Part shown: in pieces, positions 1-7,906 of the stretch | Layout of the letters: every line of letters begins with the position of its first letter | How positions within the stretch are numbered: position 1 is the stretch's first letter | Assembly: GCF_900155395.1 (NCBI RefSeq) | Contig: NZ_LT699727.1 | Location: 186,001-250,000 of the forward strand | Length of the DNA stretch: 64,000 nt | Origin: Merdibacter massiliensis | Lineage (GTDB): Bacteria; Bacillota_I; Bacilli_A; Erysipelotrichales; Erysipelotrichaceae | Direction of reading: 5' to 3' | The notes under the pieces: generated by a model | What the model was told of the DNA's origin: nothing | Database searches by the model: none | Seen by the model: the letters and a program-made list of their open reading frames with translations, nothing else | Program-made: the position numbers and the translations under genes

Positions 1-87
1 TAAAAAGATACACGACGCCTTTGCCGTTTCTAGATGCATTTCGAGGAAGGAATTCATGGAATGCGGCGGGGATGTCCACGCGTACAT
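1..87 (-). CDS. partial unknown gene cut by window edge
   Basis: Only the first 29 or so codons lie in the window. A start at 87 is preceded by GGAGG (complement of 93-97) at a 5-base spacing, and a near-consensus promoter lies at 114-142, so a gene almost certainly begins here. A second frame starting at ATG 106 is also open to the edge but has no ribosome binding site. The visible residues match no family I recognise. It runs in the same direction as purF, which is just upstream, but it has its own promoter. Confidence 0.4.
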   Translation of the reverse strand, partial: MYAWTSPPHSMNSFLEMHLETAKASCIFL

Positions 88-113
88 GATCGCCTCCATC
101 GTTCATGCTATGC

Positions 114-142
114 ATTATGAAACAAAACAAGAAAAATGTCAA
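114..142 (-). promoter_or_regulatory. sigma-A promoter for the edge gene
   Basis: On the minus strand TTGACA (137-142) and CATAAT (114-119) are 17 bases apart. The predicted start of transcription is near 107, giving a leader of about 20 bases before the ATG at 87. Confidence 0.7.
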
Positions 143-185
143 GTGTTTTGTTGAAAATAATTTCAAATGATGAAACTTTTTTTCT

Positions 186-1562
186 TTAATCTTTTAACTT
201 TTCAGCATAATCATAAAGTTTCGTGACATATTTTCCGTCAAAACAAGCTGTACACAGACCGCCTTTACAAATCGTGGTCATATCTTCAATGCTCAAAAAG
301 CGCAAAGAATCTGCCTGGATATAGGTGCACAATTCTTCACAGCTCTTATGTGCGGCAATCAATTCCTCCCGCGTGGAAGTATCTACACCATAAAAACAAG
401 GATATTTGATCATAGGGGAAGCAATGCGCATATGAATTTCTTTTGCACCTGCTTCTTTCAACAATTGAACGATCCGTTTGGATGTGGTACCGCGAACGAT
501 GGAATCATCGATCAATATGATTCGTTTGCCCTCCACGATGCTGCGGATAGCAGACAGTTTCATACGTACACCGCGATCACGCAATTGTTGTGTTGGCTGG
601 ATAAACGTACGTGCAACATAACGGTTTTTGATCAAACCCATTTCATAAGGGATACCGCTCGCTTCCGCATATCCGCTTGCGGCACTGATAGAAGAATCCG
701 GTACACCGATAACGATATCTGCTTCTATGCCTTTGTCTTTTTTTGCCAGTAATGCACCGCTTGCTTTTCGGAACAAATGCACATTGATACCGTCCAATGT
801 ACTGTCTGGACGAGAAAAATAAATATATTCCATCGCGCACATGGCATGTTGTTTCGCCGGGGCAAAGCGATAATGCTCGACACGGTCGTCACAGAATTTA
901 ACGATTTCGCCAGGTTTTACATCTATAATATCGCTACCGCTGATGACATCATATGTACAAGTCTCCGAACTGATGCAATAGCCATCTTGAACCTTTGCAT
1001 ATGACAAAGGACGAAGTCCATAGCAATCACGTACTGCGTAAATACTGTTGCCGCTCATGATCAAAAAAGCAAATGAACCTTCCAATTGTATCGCTGTCTT
1101 TTTGATTTTCTCTAACAAAGAGCCTTTTTCTCTTTGAATGAGATGAAGGATGATCTCGCTGTCACTAGTTCCTTGAAAGATGCTTCCTGCATCTTCCAAA
1201 GCATTACGTAATTGTGTTGCATTTACGATCTGACCATTATGGACCATGGCCAAAGTTCCCTGATGAGAAACAGATAACATGGGCTGCACATTTTCCAGGA
1301 TGTTCCCCCCTGCAGTTGAATACCGCACATGCCCTACTGCTATATTTCCTTTTAAGGATTGCAACTGTTCTTCTCCAAATACTTCAGCGATCAAACCGCG
1401 CCCCTTATAACTTTTCACCTGTGTCCCATCACTGACAGCAATACCGCACCCTTCCTGTCCGCGATGTTGTAATGCATGTAAACCATAGTATGTCAAAGAC
1501 GCCGCTTCTTCCACATGGTAGACGCCAAAGACACCACATTCTTCATGCAATTCATCCCACAT
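186..1562 (-). CDS. purF: amidophosphoribosyltransferase PurF
   Basis: First enzyme of de novo purine synthesis: it makes 5-phosphoribosylamine from PRPP and glutamine. The N-terminal Ntn-type glutaminase domain starts at the Cys of EECGVFGVYH, exposed after removal of a short propeptide; the C-terminal phosphoribosyltransferase domain has the PRPP motif LIDDSIVRGTT near residue 355. Cysteines in PMIKYPCFYG and GGLCTAC, with an earlier one near CAMEY, fit the Fe-S ligands of the Bacillus-type enzyme. The start at 1562 is chosen over an in-frame ATG at 1592: GGAGGGG sits just before 1562, the propeptide length then fits the family, and the promoter at 1591-1620 puts the 1592 codon upstream of the transcript. 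It stands alone, without other pur genes here. Confidence 0.96.
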   Translation of the reverse strand: MWDELHEECGVFGVYHVEEAASLTYYGLHALQHRGQEGCGIAVSDGTQVKSYKGRGLIAEVFGEEQLQSLKGNIAVGHVRYSTAGGNILENVQPMLSVSHQGTLAMVHNGQIVNATQLRNALEDAGSIFQGTSDSEIILHLIQREKGSLLEKIKKTAIQLEGSFAFLIMSGNSIYAVRDCYGLRPLSYAKVQDGYCISSETCTYDVISGSDIIDVKPGEIVKFCDDRVEHYRFAPAKQHAMCAMEYIYFSRPDSTLDGINVHLFRKASGALLAKKDKGIEADIVIGVPDSSISAASGYAEASGIPYEMGLIKNRYVARTFIQPTQQLRDRGVRMKLSAIRSIVEGKRIILIDDSIVRGTTSKRIVQLLKEAGAKEIHMRIASPMIKYPCFYGVDTSTREELIAAHKSCEELCTYIQADSLRFLSIEDMTTICKGGLCTACFDGKYVTKLYDYAEKLKD

Positions 1563-1590
1563 CAAAACCCCTCCATTTCTTAATGCATGC

Positions 1591-1620
1591 ATATTACATC
1601 ACCTCGCCCTTTTCTGTCAA
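1591..1620 (-). promoter_or_regulatory. purF promoter
   Basis: TTGACA (1615-1620) and TAATAT (1591-1596) on the minus strand with an 18-base spacer. The transcript would begin about 20 bases before the ATG at 1562. I did not find a convincing PurR box pair. Confidence 0.65.
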
Positions 1621-1711
1621 TGCTCAATTGTGATGATTTCCCGAAATCAAGCGCATTTTTCTTGCTTATTGTCATTTCTTTCATGCCCCCTGTAAAAATA
1701 CAAAATGTTCA

Positions 1712-1740
1712 TTGACTTTTCATTTCATATTTTGTATAAA
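1712..1740 (+). promoter_or_regulatory. glnA operon promoter
   Basis: TTGACT (1712-1717) and TATAAA (1735-1740) with a 17-base spacer. The transcript would carry a leader of about 95 bases before glnA, long for this genome. Confidence 0.7.
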
Positions 1741-1762
1741 TATTATGTTAATTCATGAGATT

Positions 1763-1778
1763 TGAGCAATGGCGTTCA
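1763..1778 (+). promoter_or_regulatory. hairpin with ANTAR-type hexaloop in glnA leader
   Basis: Five paired bases (1763-1767 with 1774-1778, one G-U) enclose the six-base loop AATGGC, with A at loop position 1 and G at position 4. These are the two conserved loop bases of RNA targets of ANTAR regulators, and the third gene product encoded behind this leader is an ANTAR protein. A second 5-bp hairpin with a six-base loop (around 1810-1825) lacks the A/G signature. ANTAR targets are normally a pair of matching hairpins, so this is only suggestive. Confidence 0.35.
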
Positions 1779-1842
1779 TCTAAAGGAAGGAGTGTCTTTT
1801 CTTATACGATGAGCGTTTTCATTTTAGACAGGAGGGTTATAC

Positions 1843-3039
1843 ATGTATTCACAGGAAGATGTTCTTACATTTGTTGAAGAAGAAAATGTGAAATTTATCA
1901 AACTCGCTTTCTTTGACGTATTCGGTGTACAGAAAAACATCTCTATTCTTCCTCAAGAACTTCCTCGTGCTTTTGACGAAGGTATTTCTTTCGATGCAAG
2001 TGCAATTGCTGGATTTGGCAACGAAGGTAAAAGTGATCTTTTCCTACATCCTGATCCAAGCACATTATGTATCTTGCCTTGGCGACCAATGGATGGCCGT
2101 GTGATCCGTTTGTATTGTGATGTTCGCTATCCGGATGGAAGCATTTTCCAAGATGACAGCCGCTGGATATTAAAACAAGCAGTCGCCTACGCACAAAAAA
2201 ATGATATTGAGATCAATTTAGGAGCAGAAGTCGAATTTTACTTATTTCAAAGAGATGAAGAAAATAAAGATCTGCGCATCCCGTTTGATCAAGCCGGTTA
2301 TATGGACGTTGCGCCGAAAGATCAAGGAGAAGATATCCGCAGAGAAATCTGCTTTACCTTGATTGAAATGGGCATTCAGCCGGAAGCCAGCCATCATGAA
2401 GAAGGACCGGGACAAAATGAAATTGATTTCCATTATAGTGACGCATTGACTGCCGCAGATCATACCTCTACTTTTAAATGGGTAGTTGAAATGGTAGCAT
2501 CTGGAAATGGATTAGAAGCAGATTTCTCGCCAAAACCATTAGCAGATCACGCAGGAAATGGAATGCATATTAATCTTTCTTTACCAAAGAACCCTGAATT
2601 ACAAGAGGCTTTTCTGGCAGGGATCTTAGACCATATCTGTGAAATGACGGTTTTTTTCAATCCGCATAAAGACAGTTTTCTTCGTTTAGGAGAGAAAAAA
2701 GCACCTCGTTTCGTAAGCTGGTCAAAAGAGAATCGTTCTACATTAATCCGCATTCCTGCTGTCAAAGGGGGACAGCAGCGAATTGAGCTAAGATCTCCTG
2801 ATCCAATGGCCAATCCTTATCTTTGTTATGCACTTTTGATTTATGCAGGAATCGATGGTATCCAAAAGCATCGAAAAGCACCTCAAGCAATTGATGTAAA
2901 TCTCTATACAGCACAACGATCTGTAACCGATCTGTTGCAAAAATTACCTACTACCCATGCAGAAGCATGGAATCGTGCGGCAGCAAGCGATTTTATCAAA
3001 CAATTTATTCCTGCTGCATATCTGCACGCATATCGATAA
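1843..3039 (+). CDS. glnA: glutamine synthetase, short GSI type
   Basis: ATP-dependent synthesis of glutamine from glutamate and ammonia. The beta-grasp N-terminal domain is followed by the catalytic domain, with metal and substrate motifs near GAEVEFYLF, HHEEGPGQNEIDF, KPLADHAGNGMHINLSL and NRSTLIRIP. At 398 residues it is shorter than the usual 440-470 residue GSI enzymes; the C-terminal region is reduced and no adenylylation-tyrosine region is evident. AGGAGGG lies six bases before the start. It leads a plus-strand run with the ANTAR regulator and pyrG. A GS-like gamma-glutamyl ligase is a less likely alternative because the GS signature motifs are complete. Confidence 0.9.
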   Translation: MYSQEDVLTFVEEENVKFIKLAFFDVFGVQKNISILPQELPRAFDEGISFDASAIAGFGNEGKSDLFLHPDPSTLCILPWRPMDGRVIRLYCDVRYPDGSIFQDDSRWILKQAVAYAQKNDIEINLGAEVEFYLFQRDEENKDLRIPFDQAGYMDVAPKDQGEDIRREICFTLIEMGIQPEASHHEEGPGQNEIDFHYSDALTAADHTSTFKWVVEMVASGNGLEADFSPKPLADHAGNGMHINLSLPKNPELQEAFLAGILDHICEMTVFFNPHKDSFLRLGEKKAPRFVSWSKENRSTLIRIPAVKGGQQRIELRSPDPMANPYLCYALLIYAGIDGIQKHRKAPQAIDVNLYTAQRSVTDLLQKLPTTHAEAWNRAAASDFIKQFIPAAYLHAYR

Positions 3040-3065
3040 GAATAAGAAAGGGGAGGAGGAAAAGC

Positions 3066-3641
3066 ATGCCTAATTACAGCATTCTGGTCGTTTCTAAAAG
3101 TGAAATTCCTATGCAAATTTTAAAAGAACTTTTACCGAAAGATCAATATAACATCCTTTTCTCCTCCACCATTGCACAGACACAGCGTTTGCTCATCGGA
3201 CGCAAGATCGATTTGCTGATCATTGATATGCCGTTAAAAGAAGAAAGCGGCCTTCGTTTTGCGCAATCGATTGCACAACGCAGTATTCCTGGTCTGTTAT
3301 TATTGATGAATGCGACATTATATCATACATTGGCAGCACGCATGGAAGAAGTAGGAATTCCAGTCCTTGCCAAGCCCCTTTCACATCAAGCGCTCTATCA
3401 AAGCGTTCGTTTGATGTGTACCCTGCAAAAGCGTATCGAGCGCTATGAAAAAGAGACGCTTGTTTTACAAGATAAAATGAAAGAAATTCAAGCAATCAAT
3501 CAGGCAAAATGGTTATTGGTCGAACATTTTGGTTACAGTGAAGATAAAGCACATCACTTCATATTAAAAAAAGCGATGGACCAGTGTTGTACCAAATATG
3601 AAATTGCAAGACAGATATTAAAGAAACTAGGAGGCAGTTAG
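3066..3641 (+). CDS. ANTAR-domain response regulator
   Basis: A two-domain regulator of 191 residues. Residues 1-115 form a receiver-like domain: the likely phospho-acceptor Asp is in DLLIIDMPL and the conserved Lys in VLAKPL, but the N-terminal acidic pair is not obvious (ILVVSKSE), so phosphorylation may be altered. Residues 125-188 are a coiled-coil plus ANTAR domain (AKWLLVEHFGYSEDKAHHF, ending in EIARQILKK). ANTAR proteins bind hairpin pairs in mRNA leaders and prevent termination. The start at 3066 follows GGGGAGGAGG. It lies 26 bases after glnA, and its last codons contain the pyrG ribosome binding site, so the three genes are probably co-transcribed. A role in nitrogen control through the glnA leader is inferred. 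Confidence 0.88.
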   Translation: MPNYSILVVSKSEIPMQILKELLPKDQYNILFSSTIAQTQRLLIGRKIDLLIIDMPLKEESGLRFAQSIAQRSIPGLLLLMNATLYHTLAARMEEVGIPVLAKPLSHQALYQSVRLMCTLQKRIERYEKETLVLQDKMKEIQAINQAKWLLVEHFGYSEDKAHHFILKKAMDQCCTKYEIARQILKKLGGS

Positions 3642-3644
3642 TTT

Positions 3645-5258
3645 ATGACAAAATATATTTTTGTAACCGGCGGTGTTGTTTCTGGACTAGGTAAAGGAAT
3701 CACAGCCGCATCTTTAGGCAGATTATTAAAAGCGCGCGGATTGAAAGTGGCAGCACAAAAATTAGATCCTTATATCAATGTTGATCCGGGAACCATGAGT
3801 CCTTTTCAACACGGTGAAGTATTCGTAACCGAAGATGGAGCCGAGACCGATTTAGATTTAGGCCATTATGAACGCTTTATCGATGAAAACCTAAACCAGT
3901 ACTCTAACTTAACCACAGGAAAGGTATACTGGAATGTATTAAATAAAGAACGCAGCGGTGAATATTTAGGAGAAACCGTTCAGGTCATCCCTCATATCAC
4001 TAATGAAATCAAGACATTTATCTATCAAGTAGGTAAAAAAACGGATGCCGATATCGTCATCACTGAAATCGGCGGTACAACTGGCGATATCGAAAGTCAG
4101 CCATTCCTGGAAGCGATTCGTCAAGTCGGTTTAGAAGTGGGAGAAGAAAACGCCCTGTTTATCCACGTAACGCTGGTTCCTTATTTAAGCGGCAGTTATG
4201 AACACAAAACAAAGCCGACCCAGCATTCTGTCAAGGAATTACAGGGAATGGGAATCCATCCAGATATCGTCGTCTTGCGTTGTGATCGTCCTTTGGATGA
4301 TTCCGTCTTTAAGAAAATTGCCCTTTTCTGCAATGTAAAAGAAGATTGTGTAATTGAGAATCTGACTGTTCCACAGTTATATGAAGCACCGATCATGTTG
4401 GAACGGAATCATTTTTCAGATATTGTCTGCCGCGAATTACATTTAACGACTGCTCCATGTGATTTACAGGAATGGAATGCAATGTTGGAAAAGGTACACA
4501 ACTGCCATAAACGGACTACGATCGGTCTCGTTGGAAAGTATGTTCAATTGCATGATGCTTACTTATCTGTCGCAGAAGCCTTGCGCCATGGAGGGTATGC
4601 TTCCGACTGCAGCGTATCCATCGAATGGATCGATTCTGAATTATTAAATGAACAAAATGTAGATGAATGCTTGAAAAATTGCGATGCAATCATCGTACCT
4701 GGCGGTTTTGGAGAACGCGGTATCGAAGGAATGGTCGCTGCTGCCAATCATTGCCGCCGTACAAAGAAACCATATTTAGGCATCTGCTTAGGCATGCAGA
4801 TTGCTGTCATTGAATTTGCCCGCCATGTACTAGGTTGGGAAGATGCGGATTCTAGAGAATTCCATCCCGATTCTACACACAAAGTCATAGACTTCCTTCC
4901 AGATCAAAATGATTCCATCAACAAAGGCGGAACACTTCGTTTAGGTGCCTATCCTTGTGTCATCGCTGAAGGAACACAGATGATGAATTGTTATCAGACA
5001 AAAGAAATCCAAGAACGCCATCGTCATCGTTATGAATTTAATAATGACTACCGCAAAGAACTAGAAGAAGCCGGATTAGTGATCAGCGGCACCTCACCTG
5101 ACGGTCACATCGTTGAAACCATTGAAATCAAGGATCATCCATTCTTTATCGGAGTACAATTCCATCCTGAATTCAAAAGCCGTCCAAATCGTCCGCATCC
5201 ATTATTCTTAGGCTTTGTACGTGCTTCCTTGCAACAGGCAAAAAACAACTTAAAATAA
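3645..5258 (+). CDS. pyrG: CTP synthase
   Basis: Converts UTP to CTP using ATP and glutamine. The N-terminal synthetase domain starts with [19 protein letters not shown]; the C-terminal glutaminase domain has the nucleophile Cys in LGICLGMQ and the His-Glu pair in FHPEF. At 537 residues it is full length. It starts three bases after the ANTAR gene stop, and its AGGAGG lies inside that gene, suggesting translational coupling. An IS1182 element begins at the base after the stop codon, so the native terminator has been lost or displaced; the hairpin at 5306-5330 inside the element probably ends the message now. Confidence 0.97.
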   Translation: MTKYIFVTGGVVSGLGKGITAASLGRLLKARGLKVAAQKLDPYINVDPGTMSPFQHGEVFVTEDGAETDLDLGHYERFIDENLNQYSNLTTGKVYWNVLNKERSGEYLGETVQVIPHITNEIKTFIYQVGKKTDADIVITEIGGTTGDIESQPFLEAIRQVGLEVGEENALFIHVTLVPYLSGSYEHKTKPTQHSVKELQGMGIHPDIVVLRCDRPLDDSVFKKIALFCNVKEDCVIENLTVPQLYEAPIMLERNHFSDIVCRELHLTTAPCDLQEWNAMLEKVHNCHKRTTIGLVGKYVQLHDAYLSVAEALRHGGYASDCSVSIEWIDSELLNEQNVDECLKNCDAIIVPGGFGERGIEGMVAAANHCRRTKKPYLGICLGMQIAVIEFARHVLGWEDADSREFHPDSTHKVIDFLPDQNDSINKGGTLRLGAYPCVIAEGTQMMNCYQTKEIQERHRHRYEFNNDYRKELEEAGLVISGTSPDGHIVETIEIKDHPFFIGVQFHPEFKSRPNRPHPLFLGFVRASLQQAKNNLK

Positions 5259-5305
5259 GAGGCTGTAACGAAATAGAAGATTTTAATTAAACGAATCTGT
5301 CTATT

Positions 5306-5330
5306 GAGGTTACGACCTCTTTTTTCTTTT
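5306..5330 (+). terminator. terminator inside IS left end, serving pyrG
   Basis: GAGGT and ACCTC (5306-5319) enclose the tight loop TACG, followed by a T-rich run to 5330. It lies inside the IS, about 50 bases after the pyrG stop. Confidence 0.7.
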
Positions 5331-5419
5331 CTTTACTTTGAAATTGTTTCAATTCTCCCAATTATCCCTGTTTTTTGGCATTATGAAAACACCTATTGTG
5401 GAAAACCCATCAACATTAT

Positions 5420-7003
5420 TTATGCTTGTGCTTTTTTTCTTGTTTTTTTGTTATGATATTTCATCAGATTAAAGCCTACGCACACCAACAGGAACTCCAT
5501 TTCTACATTTTTGATGCTTCTCCTATGTAATCTGTCATAAGCATAATCTTCTTTTATCACTCCAAATGCTCCTTCGCTTTGTATGGATCTTTGCACTCGA
5601 TGATGGATTCCTTCTTCGCTATTTAGTTTTTTTCTCGCTGTTCTTTCAAACTCCTCAAGTATCGGATTCACGCTTATCGTTCGATCTCCCTTGGCTTTCG
5701 TACATTGAGATTTGAGTGGGCAATCCGTGCATTTGCCACAACTGTGCGTTTGATTGATTCGATAATATTTGCTTCTCTTATCAACCGTTTCATTGATACA
5801 GCCAAATTCATGTCCTGCCGGGCAGATATATCTTCCATTTCCATTTCTGTTCCAGTTTGATTTGATGAATGTTTTTTTCTTGTAGCTCGTTTCTTTTTCT
5901 TTTGAATACATCATATATTTGATATAGGCTTCCATATCATTTTCTAAACAGAAGAAATAATTATCATAGGATCCATATCCTGCATCCGCTACTACTGTTT
6001 TAGGCATCCTGTTATAAAGTGCTCTGAATGTTTCAAGAAATTTGATAAATGTCTTTTGATCGGTTCTATCCTGATAGATACAAGCCAATTGGATATATTC
6101 ACTGCTTACTGCTATCTGTGCATTGTATCCTGCCTTGAAGATTCCTGTCTTCATGTAATGGTCCTCTTTCATGTGCATCATCGTTGCATCGTGGTCTGTT
6201 TTCGAACAGCTGTTTCTGTCAGGTCCGCATAGTTCAATTCTTTCCAAACAGTTTTGCAGTGTTTCTTTGTATTTCATCAATTCATCATAATAACGCTGAA
6301 TCTGGCTTTTTCGCTTACCTTTTCCATAAATGAAAGTGATTCCCTCTTGTTCAACGATATGAAAAATTTGGTTAGCCATATTCTCTATGTCTTTTATTGT
6401 CCACTCCTCTTTTTGAGATGCTTCAATACGATCACCCAGTTTCTTGACCCATTCGTTTAATCGAGTGAATATTTTATCTCTTGTTTTGATTGCGGTCTTT
6501 TTCCAGATGAAAGTAAACTTGTTGGCATTGGCCTCAAGCTTGGTTCCATCAATATAAACCGTATCATGATCAATTGACGGATCTAATATCTCAATTGATT
6601 CAAATATATCTCTAAAAATGAATTGGATGTCATATTTTAAATACTTTTGGATGAAACGATGAAATGCCATGTGACTTGGCGTTTCCTCCTGCATCAAGAA
6701 CATGAAACGGATGTCCGTTCTACAGCTTTTTTCAATATCTCTTAGACTATAAATATGATTCATGAACGCAAACAGGATGACTTTGATCATCTTGAAGGGA
6801 TTATATTCTTCACGCCCTCTGTGAGCAGGGTGATCAAGATATTTGTTCCAGTTGACTCCTTCCATCACTTCAAGAAAACTGTACACCGGATCAGAAGAAT
6901 CGATCTTTTTTTCACAATCCAGTGGTAAAATCATCTGAAATGCGGTATAATTCCTATTGCTCAAATAGGAATGATTTAGCTCTAACACTTCGATGTTTTT
7001 CAT
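5420..7003 (-). CDS. IS1182-family transposase
   Basis: DDE transposase of 527 residues that moves its own element. An N-terminal DUF772-type domain (residues 20-110) is followed by the catalytic domain: the first Asp in YIDGTKLEAN, the second in VVADAGYGSYDNY, and the Glu in EGAFGVIKEDYAYD. A Cys cluster (CGKCTDCPLKSQC, near residue 430) resembles the zinc-binding part of this family. The start at 7003 (MKNIEVLEL) fits the family N-terminus; an in-frame upstream ATG at 7054 would lie beyond the promoter. No ribosome binding site precedes 7003 and the promoter is only seven bases upstream, so the message may be leaderless. The frame is intact and the element looks potentially active. Confidence 0.93.
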   Translation of the reverse strand: MKNIEVLELNHSYLSNRNYTAFQMILPLDCEKKIDSSDPVYSFLEVMEGVNWNKYLDHPAHRGREEYNPFKMIKVILFAFMNHIYSLRDIEKSCRTDIRFMFLMQEETPSHMAFHRFIQKYLKYDIQFIFRDIFESIEILDPSIDHDTVYIDGTKLEANANKFTFIWKKTAIKTRDKIFTRLNEWVKKLGDRIEASQKEEWTIKDIENMANQIFHIVEQEGITFIYGKGKRKSQIQRYYDELMKYKETLQNCLERIELCGPDRNSCSKTDHDATMMHMKEDHYMKTGIFKAGYNAQIAVSSEYIQLACIYQDRTDQKTFIKFLETFRALYNRMPKTVVADAGYGSYDNYFFCLENDMEAYIKYMMYSKEKETSYKKKTFIKSNWNRNGNGRYICPAGHEFGCINETVDKRSKYYRINQTHSCGKCTDCPLKSQCTKAKGDRTISVNPILEEFERTARKKLNSEEGIHHRVQRSIQSEGAFGVIKEDYAYDRLHRRSIKNVEMEFLLVCVGFNLMKYHNKKTRKKAQA

Positions 7004-7009
7004 AGCTAA

Positions 7010-7018
7010 ATTATACCA
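7010..7018 (-). promoter_or_regulatory. extended -10 promoter of the transposase
   Basis: TGGTATAAT on the minus strand. Transcription would start at about the first base of the ATG at 7003. No good -35 box is visible. Confidence 0.6.
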
Positions 7019-7059
7019 AAAAATGCATCCTTTCTCTTTCGAGATTAGATGCATTTTTT
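7018..7059. terminator. 12-bp hairpin shielding the transposase
   Basis: Arms 7018-7029 and 7048-7059 are perfect complements (AAAAAATGCATC and GATGCATTTTTT) with an 18-base loop. It lies between the amidase gene and the transposase promoter, so it can stop read-through from outside into the transposase and also end the amidase message. Confidence 0.7.
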
Positions 7060-7094
7060 ATTTTTGGCTATTCCTTATTCGTTACAGCCTCTTT

Positions 7095-7817
7095 TTATAT
7101 GCTTTCTTGAGCAATGCTCATGATAATGCCCTTTGCTACTGCCTGGGCTAATTCTTCCGGATTGGAAAGAATAAAATTCATATCTTGCGCATTGCTCATA
7201 AATCCTAATTCTAATAATAAAGACGGAATCGAATTCTTACAGATCACATAAAGCGAACTATCATACGCATCTTTTAATCCTCGATCTATGCTGTAATCCA
7301 AATCAGACAGCTGTGAATGAATATTTTCTGCCATGCTTACCGTTGACGCTTCGTTTAGATCTACATACGTCTCATAACCGCGAATGTCATTTCCATCTTC
7401 ACTGGAATTTAAATGAATAGAGATAAAATAATCCGCTTGCGCATCTTCCGCAATTTGTACACGAGATTGCAAATCAATCAAATTATCGCTTTCCCACTCC
7501 ACATCGTCGCTTGTTCGTGTATAAACGACATTAATTCCTTCCTCTTCCAAATAGTCTCCTATTAACAGCACCAGACCTAATGTGATGTTTTTTTCATATA
7601 CTCCCTCCAAGCTGACACTGCCGCTGTCGTAACCGCCATGACCAGCATCCAGAACGATTGTCAAAGAATCATCTTGCTCCGTGTTTGAAATCAAAATGGT
7701 ACTTGCATTCTCATATGAAAATAAAGGAAAAAATAATTTAACAACAACCATAATCATGATAACCGATAAAATGATCAGGATTTTGTTCTGCTTTCGTTTC
7801 TTTCTATTCTGCTGCAT
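7095..7817 (-). CDS. N-acetylmuramoyl-L-alanine amidase, membrane anchored
   Basis: Cuts the bond between MurNAc and the stem peptide of peptidoglycan (Amidase_3 fold). One N-terminal membrane segment (about residues 12-33, after a very basic start) anchors it outside the cell. The catalytic domain, residues 50-238, has the zinc ligands and active-site motifs VLDAGHGG, FISIHLNSS and LLLELGFMSN. At 240 residues with no extra wall-binding repeats it is a minimal CwlD/CwlM-like form. It is convergent with pyrG; the IS1182 element lies three bases after its stop. Its ribosome binding site falls in a hairpin (7821-7850). Whether it acts in growth, division or sporulation cannot be told. Confidence 0.92.
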   Translation of the reverse strand: MQQNRKKRKQNKILIILSVIMIMVVVKLFFPLFSYENASTILISNTEQDDSLTIVLDAGHGGYDSGSVSLEGVYEKNITLGLVLLIGDYLEEEGINVVYTRTSDDVEWESDNLIDLQSRVQIAEDAQADYFISIHLNSSEDGNDIRGYETYVDLNEASTVSMAENIHSQLSDLDYSIDRGLKDAYDSSLYVICKNSIPSLLLELGFMSNAQDMNFILSNPEELAQAVAKGIIMSIAQESI

Positions 7818-7820
7818 ATC

Positions 7821-7850
7821 TATACTCCTCTTTCACTTAAGAAGAGTATA
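7821..7850 (-). promoter_or_regulatory. hairpin covering the amidase ribosome binding site
   Basis: Arms 7821-7832 and 7839-7850 pair over 11 of 12 positions. On the minus strand the AGGAG of the amidase ribosome binding site lies in the downstream arm, so folding would hide it. A regulatory role is inferred from position only. Confidence 0.45.
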
Positions 7851-7906
7851 GTAAACAAATATGAATATTATTTGAATGAATACTGTTTCTACAATGAAGA
7901 AACAGA

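Larger units (their letters stand above)
5259..7091 (-). mobile_element. IS1182-family insertion sequence, complete
   Basis: 1,833 bases bounded by a perfect 14-base inverted repeat, GAGGCTGTAACGAA at 5259-5272 and its complement at 7078-7091. It carries one intact transposase gene on the minus strand. It sits between the convergent genes pyrG and the amidase: its left end touches the pyrG stop and its right end is three bases from the amidase stop. I see no target-site duplication. Confidence 0.9.

Noticed and set aside
1809-1876. Upstream 22-codon reading frame overlapping the glnA start
   Set aside because: The nearest ribosome-site-like sequence is 17 bases away and the peptide shows no attenuator-like composition.
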